DNA of 64,000 nt from Bacteriovorax sp. MedPE-SWde (GTDB taxonomy: Bacteria > Bdellovibrionota > Bacteriovoracia > Bacteriovoracales > Bacteriovoracaceae), in NCBI GenBank assembly GCA_001874305.1, contig MPCU01000003.1:248001-312000 (forward strand), written 5' to 3'. Made by a program: the position numbers and the translations under genes. The notes under the pieces are model-generated. The model had not been told where the DNA came from. It ran no database searches and was given only the letters and a program-made list of their open reading frames with translations. Numbering within the stretch: position 1 is the first letter of the stretch; each line of letters starts with the position of its first letter. Positions 7,988-17,262 of this stretch are shown here, piece by piece.

Positions 7988-10336
7988 ATGACGTTACGCT
8001 TCGGTAAACCGCTCTACGTATACTTTTGTGCTGCAATGATAACTATATTCGCTGTCCTATGTGCAGGTGTTTATACGTATTGGAATAACGGCCCTGCAAA
8101 TATGGATCGTGTAGCACAGATCTTTGAATCAACAGTTAAGCTTGATAGTCTAACAAAGAATAAAGATCTAAAAAAAGTTAAGAACTTAATAAGAAGAGAT
8201 CGTGTTAGAGAAGCAATTGCATCACATGAAAAACTTCAAGAAAAAATAAATACACTAAATGAATTAGAAACAGTTGAAAGCTACGATGTTTTTGAAGCTA
8301 ATATGCAAAAGCTTAAAACAAGTTTGAATTCGATGTTATCTTTTTCAAGAAAGTCTAGTTTGATAAGTGTACTTAGAACAAAGGTTGCTAATTTTAACAG
8401 TTTTGTTGTTCACAATCAGTGGAGAACATTAACTAGAGTTACACAAAAGATTCAAACGAAGATTTCAAATGGAGCTAGCAAGAGTCCTAGCTTTTATACT
8501 TACAAGAAAATGAGTAGGTTACATAAGTCTATTACTAGAGATATTAAATACATGGAAACTGTTACTCAGAGTTCTGTATTAACTAATGAAGATAAGAATC
8601 TCATTATGATAAAGTTAGGAACTTTAAAAACTGAGTTGAATCTATTAAAGAAATCACTTAGTTCTCTTAAAGATTTCTATGTGAATTATAACCTTACTGA
8701 GAAATCATATAACTCTTGGCTATTAAAAATTGAGCCAGCACTAGCGTTAAAGAAAATTAATATTGTTAAAAGTTCAGAAACAACTCTATATGCAATGATT
8801 GCAATTGTAGCGATGGTTTTCTTATTCTTTATCATAGGGCACTTCGTTTATGCTAAGGGTGGAAGAGCACAGAAAGAACAAGTAGAAAAAGAACTTCTTG
8901 GAGTAATTAAGGAAGGTCTAATTCCTGTTAAAGCGACAGTAAATGATTCTTGGAGCCAAATGTTTCAAGAGGAGATTGATAAATATAGAGAATATGTTCA
9001 CAAGAGAATGAGTTTTGGATCTATTTTTCAAGACGCTATGCCATTTTCATCAATCCTACTTGATTCAAATTTAAACCTTGTTTGGGCCAACACTCTCTTT
9101 TATGAGCACTGGGATCTTAATGAAAAAGTAAAGGCAGACCTAAATGTTACATGGGACTTCTTGCAGAGATCAACGAATCTAGGTGAAAATGATCCAGTAG
9201 TAACGGCAGTGAAAGAGAATATTGCAGGTATCTATCAGATTCAAGTTAAGACTGAGAATAATGAAGAAGCTGCACCATTTGAAATGTATGTATCTCCAGT
9301 AGAATATGCAGGACAAAAGAGAATTATGGTGATCTTCTATCCTCTTAGAAGTCTAGAAGAAACTCTTGGTAACCAAATGAAGTCTCTTGTTAGTCCAGTT
9401 TCTAAAACTCTTGATGCGTTAATTGAAAATCAATTTCAAGGTGACTTTATTGATCGTGTAAAAGACGATTTTGATGCTGCCGGTATTGAACATATATTTA
9501 AGAAATTTACGAAAATGAATGATTTCTATAATGCTCAAAGAAGTGGACTAATGAATGAAATCGAAACTATTGAAAATACATTATTTGAACAATATAAAAT
9601 AATGGATGATGTGAAAATAGTCTTCGACGGTCAAAAAGACCTTCAAAAAGATGCTGTTTCAAAGTTTTCTTCGGCAAAAGAACATATCATTTCAATTGTA
9701 GATATGAGATCTCAATTTGAAAATATGATGAATCAGATGTCACACCTTGGGTCAGAACTTTTTGAAGAGGAGCTAACACTACTATCGAAAGCATCTGATA
9801 TCAGTGAAGTAATGGAAGAGAACACGAGGGCGATGGAGTCTCTAGTTAAATCAAGAGATGACTTTAAGAAGCTTAAGTCTCAGGTTGAGATGTTTAGATC
9901 TAGAGTAGGACAAATCCTAGAGCACTCAAGAAACTCTGATTGGAGTGGTGCTAAGAATGTACAGGGACTACAGAGACTGAAGTCTGAACTTATGGATTTT
10001 GAAAATGTTCTAACTTCATTTTCTAGAGTTGCTACATCCCTTGATGTTGGTCTATCTAAAGTTCAAATCATCATGCAAAGTAAAGAGATGCCAGATGTAA
10101 ACGCTACTAAGCAGAACTTTGAAACACTTAGATTACAAATGGAAGAAATATCTACTGAATCATCTAAGTTAGGACGTATAGGGCAATCTAAAGATGAAGA
10201 ACTTATCAAGTCACTAAAAGGACTATTCTTAAGCTTTCAAAACTTAAGATCAAAATCTAAAGAGCTTGATGACATGATTATGGAGCCATATCAAAATGAT
10301 GTGCCCTTTGAAGAAATTGAAACACCTATGACTTAA
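7988..10336 (+). CDS. Large membrane protein with periplasmic helical domain, PAS-like domain and coiled coil
   Basis: A 782-residue protein of unknown function. It has a membrane helix at about 9-30, a mostly helical periplasmic region of about 230 residues, a second membrane helix at about 264-287, a PAS-like segment at about 344-440 (GSIFQDAMPFSSILLDSNLN marks its start), and a long coiled-coil region to about residue 760. The layout is that of a transmembrane sensor, yet I see no HAMP, histidine kinase, GGDEF or methyl-accepting signalling motif after the PAS domain. ATG 7988 follows GGCAGGAGACTTAA. It is a monocistronic unit between two terminators and directly follows the flagellar operon, so a motility link is possible but unproven. 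Confidence 0.8.
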   Translation: MTLRFGKPLYVYFCAAMITIFAVLCAGVYTYWNNGPANMDRVAQIFESTVKLDSLTKNKDLKKVKNLIRRDRVREAIASHEKLQEKINTLNELETVESYDVFEANMQKLKTSLNSMLSFSRKSSLISVLRTKVANFNSFVVHNQWRTLTRVTQKIQTKISNGASKSPSFYTYKKMSRLHKSITRDIKYMETVTQSSVLTNEDKNLIMIKLGTLKTELNLLKKSLSSLKDFYVNYNLTEKSYNSWLLKIEPALALKKINIVKSSETTLYAMIAIVAMVFLFFIIGHFVYAKGGRAQKEQVEKELLGVIKEGLIPVKATVNDSWSQMFQEEIDKYREYVHKRMSFGSIFQDAMPFSSILLDSNLNLVWANTLFYEHWDLNEKVKADLNVTWDFLQRSTNLGENDPVVTAVKENIAGIYQIQVKTENNEEAAPFEMYVSPVEYAGQKRIMVIFYPLRSLEETLGNQMKSLVSPVSKTLDALIENQFQGDFIDRVKDDFDAAGIEHIFKKFTKMNDFYNAQRSGLMNEIETIENTLFEQYKIMDDVKIVFDGQKDLQKDAVSKFSSAKEHIISIVDMRSQFENMMNQMSHLGSELFEEELTLLSKASDISEVMEENTRAMESLVKSRDDFKKLKSQVEMFRSRVGQILEHSRNSDWSGAKNVQGLQRLKSELMDFENVLTSFSRVATSLDVGLSKVQIIMQSKEMPDVNATKQNFETLRLQMEEISTESSKLGRIGQSKDEELIKSLKGLFLSFQNLRSKSKELDDMIMEPYQNDVPFEEIETPMT

Positions 10337-10342
10337 TATTTG

Positions 10343-10366
10343 AAAGGGCCTATGTGGCCCTTTTTT
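10343..10366 (+). terminator. Rho-independent terminator
   Basis: AAAGGGCC, loop TATGT, GGCCC and TTTTTT, seven bases after the stop of the PAS membrane protein. Confidence 0.92.
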
Positions 10367-10375
10367 ATTGCCTAG

Positions 10376-10413
10376 TTGAATTATGTTTATCGGCGAGAGA
10401 TAATTTACTCAAC
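10376..10413 (+). promoter_or_regulatory. Sigma70-like promoter with almost no leader
   Basis: TTGAAT (10376-10381), 17-base spacer, GATAAT (10399-10404). The start codon at 10414 is nine bases after the -10 box, so the predicted transcript begins only two or three bases before ATG, and there is no Shine-Dalgarno sequence close to it. Confidence 0.55.
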
Positions 10414-12408
10414 ATGATTCTAATAACTTCTAAATTCCTCCTACTCATATTTATAATTTCGTTCTCATTAAATTCATACGGGCAAAGCTTCTCAATAGGT
10501 AAAATGAGAGGTGAAGCAACTTTTTCGGATGGAATAAATACTATAGCACTTAAGAGCGCAATGAAGCTTCATGGGCCTGGTATTGTAAGAACTAAGAAAA
10601 GTAGCTTTGTAAGAATAAAAATAGAAGAACAAGGTACTCTTACAGTTGGCGCTAATTCGCGAATGAGTATTAAGAAAGAAGGAAAGAGAACACCTGCACT
10701 GATTAGCTTACTTAGGGGAAAAATAAGGGCCAAGATAAATAAGACAAAGACTGGAAAGCATAAACTTTTGCTTCAGACGAGATCGGCATCGATAGGAGTA
10801 AGAGGTACAGACTTCTTGCTTGTTTATAATGAAAAGAACCATATCACATCTAATATAACTTTCTCAGGCGAGGTTGATTTCTATAAGAAGTCTGATGAAA
10901 GAATTCTAGAGTCACTTAAAGAAGATTTTGATAATGGAAATGATCTCGCTCTTTTAAAGAATATGAATACGACATCTGTGGCAGATGAACTCTCTACAAA
11001 CAAGATCGTCAGAATACGAAAGGGAGATTTCTCCGGTGCTTATCCTACCTATGAAACACCTTTAGCACCAACAAAGATATCTAATTTACAGCTACAAATA
11101 TTAGCTAAAGAATTTGACGTTAAAGATATAAGATCTCGCTCTGGAGTTGTTTACAATAAAGTATTGCGACGTAAGAAGTTTAAACTGACTAATAAAAACC
11201 TAATTCCAGAACCTCAGGGAAGAAAAGTAGAAGAACTCCTTACTTACGAAGATAAAATAATAGTAAGTGGGTTATCTGTTAGACCTGGGGGAGTCATTGA
11301 TTTAGATACTGGAATTTATGTTATGCCTCCTAAAGGATCTCACTATGATAAATCAACAAGTACTTATCTTATGCCTAGTGACTATGGGGGAGTAGATTCA
11401 GGAACTGGTGATTATGTACCTCCAAAGAATATAGAAATTGATCCTTTAAAAGGTTTTGTTCGATGGGAGAATGGGGTCAGAAAACAAATTGATAAGTTTT
11501 CAAAGGCCGTAACAGATCTCTTTGATAAATATAAGAATATGACTAGAGTTGATTTCTTAACAGACCTAAATTATTTCTACTCCTTAAAGTCATATGAAAA
11601 TTACTATGGTGAGTATAAGCATATTACAAATGCTAATAGTATGACCTTTGATGCTGGCGCAACAGCAGGAAGACATATTTTTAATAATAAAAGGTATCTT
11701 CATTATTTAAAGGCAAGAATTGATATGGTCTTATATAACAGAAGAGATGAGCCCCTTGTTCAAAGAAATGATCGTTTGATAACTGCATATGGTTATGAGT
11801 TTCATAGGAAACATATTGTTAATAAGAGAAAAGCACGCTTTGTTGTTGATGCTGAGTTTGAAACAACCTATCAAGATCATAGAAATAGAGATCAATTTGA
11901 TTTCTATACAGAAAGAAGTAGACTTAAAATTTATGAAGAATTTAATCTCTCACGTAGGCATATAAATCAAATAGGTATGGCGGTATCTGCCTTTCAAGGG
12001 CATACAGATGATAATCATGGGAATATAATCGAAGGCTTTTGGAATAATTCAATTTCAACTAATAGACCTTATTCTTTCGAGTTAAACTTCCTATATAGTT
12101 CAAGAATTGAAAAAAAGAATGATAATCACTTTAATATTAGTAAGGCCGAATTTGTTGTTACGAGGAAAGATATATTTAGAAAGACTAATCTTAGTCTTTT
12201 TTCTGCATATGAATACCATGACAGTCAAAAAGAAGTCGACATTGATCATGCTAAAGTTTTCGATTCTAAGCTAGAGCTTCTCAGAAGTAAGGGTGAGTAT
12301 CTCAAGTTTAAGCTATATTATCGTTATTTAAATCACAACTCCACTGGTCTTAAGAATAGAGACTTTATTCAGCAGGAGTGGGGAATTGGTTCTCAGTTCA
12401 TATTCTAG
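10414..12408 (+). CDS. FecR-domain protein fused to a predicted outer-membrane beta-barrel
   Basis: A 664-residue exported protein. A signal peptide covers about residues 1-23 (ending NSYGQ). Residues ~27-155 form a FecR-type domain, with the signature LLLQTRSASIGVRGTDFLL. Residues about 290-345 hold three tandem copies of a G-x3-D-x2-TG-x-Y-x2-P motif (bases 11287-11440). The last ~250 residues have alternating aromatic and polar residues and end in phenylalanine (SQFIF), as in beta-barrels inserted by the BAM complex. ATG 10414 is preferred over upstream GTG 10354 because it starts the signal peptide and because 10354 lies in the terminator stem. FecR normally senses TonB receptors, so this fusion may have a structural or signalling role; the function is not known. 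Confidence 0.8.
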   Translation: MILITSKFLLLIFIISFSLNSYGQSFSIGKMRGEATFSDGINTIALKSAMKLHGPGIVRTKKSSFVRIKIEEQGTLTVGANSRMSIKKEGKRTPALISLLRGKIRAKINKTKTGKHKLLLQTRSASIGVRGTDFLLVYNEKNHITSNITFSGEVDFYKKSDERILESLKEDFDNGNDLALLKNMNTTSVADELSTNKIVRIRKGDFSGAYPTYETPLAPTKISNLQLQILAKEFDVKDIRSRSGVVYNKVLRRKKFKLTNKNLIPEPQGRKVEELLTYEDKIIVSGLSVRPGGVIDLDTGIYVMPPKGSHYDKSTSTYLMPSDYGGVDSGTGDYVPPKNIEIDPLKGFVRWENGVRKQIDKFSKAVTDLFDKYKNMTRVDFLTDLNYFYSLKSYENYYGEYKHITNANSMTFDAGATAGRHIFNNKRYLHYLKARIDMVLYNRRDEPLVQRNDRLITAYGYEFHRKHIVNKRKARFVVDAEFETTYQDHRNRDQFDFYTERSRLKIYEEFNLSRRHINQIGMAVSAFQGHTDDNHGNIIEGFWNNSISTNRPYSFELNFLYSSRIEKKNDNHFNISKAEFVVTRKDIFRKTNLSLFSAYEYHDSQKEVDIDHAKVFDSKLELLRSKGEYLKFKLYYRYLNHNSTGLKNRDFIQQEWGIGSQFIF

Positions 12409-12417
12409 GAAATAGGC

Positions 12418-12445
12418 TTGATAGCTTTTAGTTATTAGCTAGTAT
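12418..12445 (+). promoter_or_regulatory. Possible sigma70-like promoter for the VOC gene
   Basis: TTGATA (12418-12423), 16 bases, TAGTAT (12440-12445), about 65 bases upstream of the VOC-family gene. Weak, by eye only. Confidence 0.35.
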
Positions 12446-12510
12446 ATACAATCGATTTCACTTATTACTAAGCTTGAACGATTATATCTTTAACAAACAA
12501 GGAGATATAA

Positions 12511-12909
12511 ATGATTCATATTAATGGAATTGATCATATAAATTTAGAAGTACCAAACCTAGAAGAAACAAAGAAATTTTATGAAAATATTTTTGGTCTC
12601 GAAGTCAAAGAAGACTATGAAATATCTACTAAAGATGGAAAAGTTAGAAGATTTATTCTCATCGGAATTAGTGACAAGATTATGCTTTGTCTTTATGAGA
12701 ATAAAGCGGTCGATTTAAAAACTATTCCTCTTAATCATATAGGTGTAAATGTATCTAACTTTGATGAAGCTTTTGAAGTTGCTAAGAAGAAAGAGATACT
12801 TGATGAGAAGTGGGGAATGATTGAGTATAAGTACTCGCGAAGCTTTTACATTCTTGACCCAAACGGATTAGGAATAGAGGTCTCTGAAAAATTTGGTGGT
12901 GGACACTAA
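12511..12909 (+). CDS. VOC-superfamily (glyoxalase/dioxygenase-fold) protein
   Basis: A 132-residue single-domain protein of the vicinal oxygen chelate fold. The opening IDHINLEVPNLEETKKFYENIFG is the classic first beta-alpha module, LNHIGVNVSNFDEAFE the second, and FYILDPNGLGIEVSE the C-terminal strand. Candidate metal ligands are H10 in the first module, the H of LNHIG, and the E of GIEVSE. The substrate cannot be read from the sequence. ATG 12511 follows AAGGAGATATAA. It stands alone, with its terminator inside the tail of the opposing coaE gene. Confidence 0.85.
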   Translation: MIHINGIDHINLEVPNLEETKKFYENIFGLEVKEDYEISTKDGKVRRFILIGISDKIMLCLYENKAVDLKTIPLNHIGVNVSNFDEAFEVAKKKEILDEKWGMIEYKYSRSFYILDPNGLGIEVSEKFGGGH

Positions 12910-12911
12910 GT

Positions 12912-13538
12912 CTATTTAAAAAGTGATAGGAAGCTGGCCAGGTCAGCTTCTTCTTTTGAGTTATCAATAACTATATCAGAAGAGTTTCGTTTTTCCTCAA
13001 TAGGCATTTGTTTAGAAATAATATTATTGGCGAGCTCTTCTGATATGGAGTCTCTCTTAATAAGTCTTTTAACTTGTTCTTGCTGAGAACAGTATACCGT
13101 AGCTTTTACATCTACAAGCTTATGAAGACCTTTTTCAAAGAGTAGTGGAACATCGTAAATTACAACATCTGGGTCTTTTAGTGCGTGGAACGCTGCTATG
13201 AAGGCCGAAGGCATTTGAGAGTATATCAAGCCCTCGATATCCTTTTGAATGTTATTGTCACTGAAAAATAATTCTCTTAATTTTTTAAAGTCTATGGATT
13301 CTTTTGTGAATACTTGTGGATAATATTTTTTGATATGAGAGATTGTTGCTTCACTCTTGTAGACTTCTTTAACTAGAGCATCTGCACATATTACGGCAAA
13401 TCCTTCAGAGCTTAACTTTTCACTAACTGTAGACTTTCCAGTTGCTATACCGCCAGTTAATCCAATGATAGGACAAGGTAGGTTATATAGTCTATCTTCT
13501 GGATTTCTTTTGATATTTTCAGTTAGCAAGGTTTTCAT
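12912..13538 (-). CDS. coaE: CoaE, dephospho-CoA kinase
   Basis: Last step of coenzyme A synthesis: ATP-dependent phosphorylation of the ribose 3'-OH of dephospho-CoA. The 208-residue protein has the Walker A motif GLTGGIATGKST near residue 28, the CoaE-type VICADALVKEVY segment, and VIYDVPLLFEKGLH. About 20 residues before the P-loop are longer than in most family members; the start at 13538 overlaps the mazG stop (TAATG), which supports it. Operon partner of mazG. The tail lies two bases from the convergent VOC gene. Confidence 0.94.
   Translation of the reverse strand: MKTLLTENIKRNPEDRLYNLPCPIIGLTGGIATGKSTVSEKLSSEGFAVICADALVKEVYKSEATISHIKKYYPQVFTKESIDFKKLRELFFSDNNIQKDIEGLIYSQMPSAFIAAFHALKDPDVVIYDVPLLFEKGLHKLVDVKATVYCSQQEQVKRLIKRDSISEELANNIISKQMPIEEKRNSSDIVIDNSKEEADLASFLSLFK
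12930..12957 (+). terminator. Terminator for the VOC gene, embedded in the coaE coding tail
   Basis: GAAGCTG, seven-base loop, CAGCTTC, then TTCTTTT. It reads as an intrinsic terminator on the + strand but lies wholly within the last codons of coaE on the - strand. Confidence 0.7.
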
Positions 13539-14338
13539 TAACTACCTTTTTCAATATGCTTAACTTCTTGCCATAATTGGTCTAGCTCAGCCTGAGATGA
13601 TTCATGTATTGAAATTCCTCTCTCTTTTGCTAGATCTTCTACTTGGTTAAATCTCTTTTTAAATTTAACATTGGCATCTCTTAGGGCAACTTCTGGGTCA
13701 ATTTTTAAATGCCTTGCAAGTTGAGCCGTTGAGAATAAGAAATCACCAAGTTCCTCTTTAACTCTTTCCATGTTTGCAGGACGAATTGGAGCTAGTTCTT
13801 CTTTTAACTCTTGCCACTCTTCTTCGACCTTATAGAGAACTTGAGTATGATCTTCCCAATCAAAGTTTATTTTCTCAGTTTTCTTTCCAATTTTAGCAGA
13901 AGAAGTGAGGGCCGGAAAAGCTAGTAGTTCATCATCAATTTCATACTGTGACTTATTACCTTCTTTTTCTTTCGCTTTTATATCTTCCCAGTTCTTCTTT
14001 ATTTCACCAACATCTTTTGTTTTGGTATCTCCAAAAACATGAGGATGTCTTCTAACCATTTTGTCTGCAATACGTTTGGCGACACTTTCGAGATCAAACT
14101 TTCCATTTTGCTTTGCAATAACTGAGTGCAGAACTACCTGGAGTAAAACATCTCCTAATTCATCTTCCATTTTGTCAAAGTCACCTTCTTCAACAGCATG
14201 CATATACTCATATGACTCTTCAGAAAGATATTTCAAAAGGCTGCGATGCGTCTGTTCAAGGTCCCAAGGACAACCGTCTTTTGGATCTCTAAGTTTTGTC
14301 ACAACTTCATTAAGTCTTTCCAATTCTTTTAATGACAT
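13538..14338 (-). CDS. mazG: MazG, nucleoside triphosphate pyrophosphohydrolase
   Basis: Hydrolyses (d)NTPs to monophosphates and pyrophosphate, a house-cleaning enzyme. The 266-residue protein has two MazG domains. The first has CPWDLEQTHRSLLKYLSEES and the metal-binding EDELGDVLLQVV; the second has VKEELGDFLFSTAQLARH. I use ATG 14338, preceded on the minus strand by GGAG; the longer frame from 14446 would run into ybeY. Length matches E. coli MazG. The start is divergent from ybeY with about 60 bases between. Confidence 0.95.
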   Translation of the reverse strand: MSLKELERLNEVVTKLRDPKDGCPWDLEQTHRSLLKYLSEESYEYMHAVEEGDFDKMEDELGDVLLQVVLHSVIAKQNGKFDLESVAKRIADKMVRRHPHVFGDTKTKDVGEIKKNWEDIKAKEKEGNKSQYEIDDELLAFPALTSSAKIGKKTEKINFDWEDHTQVLYKVEEEWQELKEELAPIRPANMERVKEELGDFLFSTAQLARHLKIDPEVALRDANVKFKKRFNQVEDLAKERGISIHESSQAELDQLWQEVKHIEKGS

Positions 14339-14398
14339 TTTCACTCCGCAGCATATAATAGGTAAGTATATTTTAATCATAACAGAGATAACTTCACT

Positions 14399-14938
14399 AT
14401 GAGAAGAAAAGACATCGAGCATTCTAACTTTAAGGTGACACTTCACGACAACGCCAGATCAACTGATTGGGGATGGAGTAAGACTGTCAAAATTGTAACT
14501 GAATCGCTGGATATCTTGGCCAAGTTTCTCTATTCAAGTGAAACTCTCTTGAAGAAGTCTAATCAGCCTTTAGTTGAACTTGATGTTCACTTTTGTGGTG
14601 ATAAGAAAATGAAGACATTAAATAAAGACTTTAGAAACAAAGATAAAACCACTGACGTTCTATCTTTTCCTGTTTTTGAGTCATTAAGAGTAGACAGTGA
14701 TGAGTTCGTTTTTCCTGGGCCTGTTCACATAGGTGACATTATAATCAGTCGTGATGTTGCTATCAGACAAGCAAAGGAATTTAAACTTCCTGTTGAGCAA
14801 GAGGTGATACATCTTCTTGTTCATGGTTTCTTACATCTTCAGGGCTGGGATCATGAGATATCTGAAGTTGAAGAAGAGATCATGCAAAAGCATGAAAAGA
14901 AATTACTTGATGCGATTAGAAAGAAGAGGAAAAAATAA
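14399..14938 (+). CDS. ybeY: YbeY, endoribonuclease for 16S rRNA maturation
   Basis: Metal-dependent endoribonuclease in rRNA processing and ribosome quality control, 179 residues. The zinc motif HGFLHLQGWDH is the H-x3-H-x5-H signature of the family, and DKTTDVLSFPVFE is the other conserved block. No clear Shine-Dalgarno precedes ATG 14399; a TATAAT at 14354-14359 could drive it with a 30-base leader. The stop overlaps the prfB start (TAATG), indicating coupling to prfB. Confidence 0.95.
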   Translation: MRRKDIEHSNFKVTLHDNARSTDWGWSKTVKIVTESLDILAKFLYSSETLLKKSNQPLVELDVHFCGDKKMKTLNKDFRNKDKTTDVLSFPVFESLRVDSDEFVFPGPVHIGDIIISRDVAIRQAKEFKLPVEQEVIHLLVHGFLHLQGWDHEISEVEEEIMQKHEKKLLDAIRKKRKK

Positions 14939-16069
14939 TGGATGAAAAATTAAAAATACAGCTCTCTGAAAAAAAATCTGAGATGAAGTCATATGATGAG
15001 AAATTGGCCAACTTGAGGAGGTCACTTTGACATTGATAAGAAGGAACATCGAATAGAAGAGATTGGTGAAATGGAGGGGATGCCTGGTTTTTGGGATGAC
15101 TCTACCAATGCTACTAAAATTCAAAAAGAAAAGAACCTACTTCAAGAAGTTACAAAGACTTATAACTCTTTAAAAGAACTCTACGAAGAGTTTGAAATAC
15201 TTGTCGAGTATGCTGAAGATGGAGATGAAGAATCTGGCGAAGCAGCAATCCAAATATTTGATGAATTTATTGATAGCTTTAATAAGGCCGAATTAAAAGT
15301 TCTTCTGTCTGGTGAAGTTGACTCCAATAATGCTGTCATTTGTATTAATGCTGGTGCAGGTGGTACGGAATCTTGTGACTGGGCCGGAATGTTATTTAGA
15401 ATGATTACGAGATGGGCCGAGCATAAAGGCTTTAAGTATCAAGTAATTGATGTCCAAGATGGAGACGCTGCAGGAATTAAGTCAGCAACTGTTACTATCG
15501 AAGGAAACTATGCATATGGAAATCTTAAATCAGAATCAGGAGTGCATAGACTAGTTCGAATTTCTCCTTTTGATTCTGCAAGCAGAAGACATACTTCATT
15601 TGCTTCGATGTATGTATCTCCTGAAATTGATGATGACATTGAAATAGAAATTAAAGATAAAGATCTAAAAATTGATGTATTTAGAGCTGGTGGAGCAGGT
15701 GGACAGTCTGTTAACACAACTGACTCTGCTGTGCGTTTTACCCATTTACCGACAAATACAGTTGTTACATGTCAAAATGAAAGAAGTCAGCTACAGAACA
15801 AGGCCCAGGCCATGAAGGTCTTAAGGTCTAGGCTTTACGAACTTGAACTTGAAAAGAGAAGGGCCGCTGATAATGCAGCAGAAGCTCTTAAGAAAGATAT
15901 TGGTTGGGGAGCTCAGATTCGCTCTTATGTCTTACACCCTTATAAAATGGTAAAAGACCACAGAACAAACTTTGAAATGAGTCAGGCCGATAAAGTTCTT
16001 GATGGAGAGCTAGATGGCTTCATGGATGCATACCTTAGATGGTCTGTAAGCTCAGGAGAAGAAGAGTAG
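14938..16069 (+). CDS. prfB: Peptide chain release factor 2, expressed through a programmed +1 frameshift
   Basis: RF2 terminates translation at UGA and UAA. The frame opened by ATG 14938 meets an in-frame TGA at 15028-15030 after 30 codons. The site reads AGGAGG TCA CTT TGA C, an internal Shine-Dalgarno-like element three bases before the CTT slip codon, as in the autoregulatory frameshift of E. coli prfB. A +1 shift resumes at GAC 15029 and continues to TAG 16067-16069, giving 376 residues. The GGQ peptidyl-hydrolysis motif is at about 254-256 (AGGAGGQSVNTTDS) and the stop-recognition SPF motif is in ISPFDSASRRHTS. Not a pseudogene. Only the downstream part appears as a simple open frame. 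Confidence 0.96.
15016..15031 (+). promoter_or_regulatory. prfB programmed +1 frameshift signal
   Basis: Shine-Dalgarno-like AGGAGG, three bases TCA, slip codon CTT, stop TGA, then C. Low RF2 slows termination at this TGA and favours slippage, so the protein controls its own synthesis. Confidence 0.93.
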
Positions 16070-17262
16070 TGAAGTTCTTCGCCCTTATAAAAGATTTTAA
16101 CTTACTATTCTTTAAAGATAGGTCGTCAAAGTTTTTTGCGTTAGCAACCATAATTGGACTCTCTTTTTCAATTTCTATAATCCTATGTACTTTGGGATTG
16201 ATGGATGGCTTCTCTAAGAAAATGAGAGAAGCACTAAACCTTGGTCATGGTGAGATTGTTCTTACTAGTTATGATGGCTTCTTTAAGCCAGATAATAATG
16301 ACTTTAAAGACCTTAAAGATATTGGCGTTGAAAATATTGCTTATGTCGTGAGGACACAAAGTTTTGCCACTGTTAAATCTAAAGGTAAGGCGGTTTTTGT
16401 TCTAGGAATTGACGATGCCTTTTCTAAAATAAGTAAAGAATTTCCAATTCCAAAACCTGGAGAAATAGTCATCGGAAAATCTTTATCTGAAGGACTGACA
16501 ATCTCTAAAGGTGATAGCTTAGCGCTGTCATTCGCGGCAGGAAGAAGTGGAGAGAAGTATCTCCCTAATAATGCTAGCTTAAAAATTAAAGATATAATTC
16601 ATTTTAAAATTCATAATTTTGATGAACGCTTTGTTTATGCAAATATGCAGGATGTTCAAAAGTTTATAGGTATTTCTAATCTCGTAAATGTCGCAAAACT
16701 AAAACTGAATAATACCCTTGTGACACCTGAAAAAATTAGTGGAGTAGTTGAAAAATTAAGAAGTATATTTCTCTATGAGTATAGAGTTATGCCATATTGG
16801 TCAGAGTTTGCGACTTTTCTAAGAGCAGTTGAGTTTGAAAAGTATATGATATCTATAATACTTTCTATTGTTGTTATTATTGCTGCCTTTAACTGTTTGG
16901 CATTTATAATTTACTCCAAAGAAAAGAAGGCAAAAGAGATTTTTCTACTCTTTGCTATTGGACTATCTCCTAAAAAGTTTCAACGCTTATGGATATGGCA
17001 AAATTCGTTTATTTGGTTCCTGTCTTTTGCATTAGCACTGCTCTTTGTTGAGTTCTTTAGCTATGCAATGGCGAATTGGGATATGTTTGCCCTTCCAAGC
17101 GACGTTTACTACTTGGGAAGAGTTGAGGTTGACTTGGCATTAAGAGATATTCTCATTGTAATGGCCATCTCATTCGTTTTTATTCAATCACTAACTTGGT
17201 TAGTCTTAAAGAGGCTGGATGCAAAATCACTTGCAACAGGGCTCAGAGAGGAGTTCTCATAA
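16069..17262 (+). CDS. LolC/LolE-type ABC transporter permease (lipoprotein release)
   Basis: Inner-membrane permease of 397 residues with the FtsX/MacB layout: a membrane helix near the N-terminus, a large periplasmic domain (about 45-255), then three helices in the last ~140 residues. The N-terminal pattern LGLMDGFSKKMREALNLGHGEI matches the LolC/E family. GTG 16069 overlaps the prfB stop (TAGTG), with AGGAGAAGAA in front; the frame upstream lies inside prfB. The ATPase partner follows directly. With only one permease it probably acts as a homodimer; lipoprotein release is inferred from family and from its place before bamA. Confidence 0.88.
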   Translation: MKFFALIKDFNLLFFKDRSSKFFALATIIGLSFSISIILCTLGLMDGFSKKMREALNLGHGEIVLTSYDGFFKPDNNDFKDLKDIGVENIAYVVRTQSFATVKSKGKAVFVLGIDDAFSKISKEFPIPKPGEIVIGKSLSEGLTISKGDSLALSFAAGRSGEKYLPNNASLKIKDIIHFKIHNFDERFVYANMQDVQKFIGISNLVNVAKLKLNNTLVTPEKISGVVEKLRSIFLYEYRVMPYWSEFATFLRAVEFEKYMISIILSIVVIIAAFNCLAFIIYSKEKKAKEIFLLFAIGLSPKKFQRLWIWQNSFIWFLSFALALLFVEFFSYAMANWDMFALPSDVYYLGRVEVDLALRDILIVMAISFVFIQSLTWLVLKRLDAKSLATGLREEFS

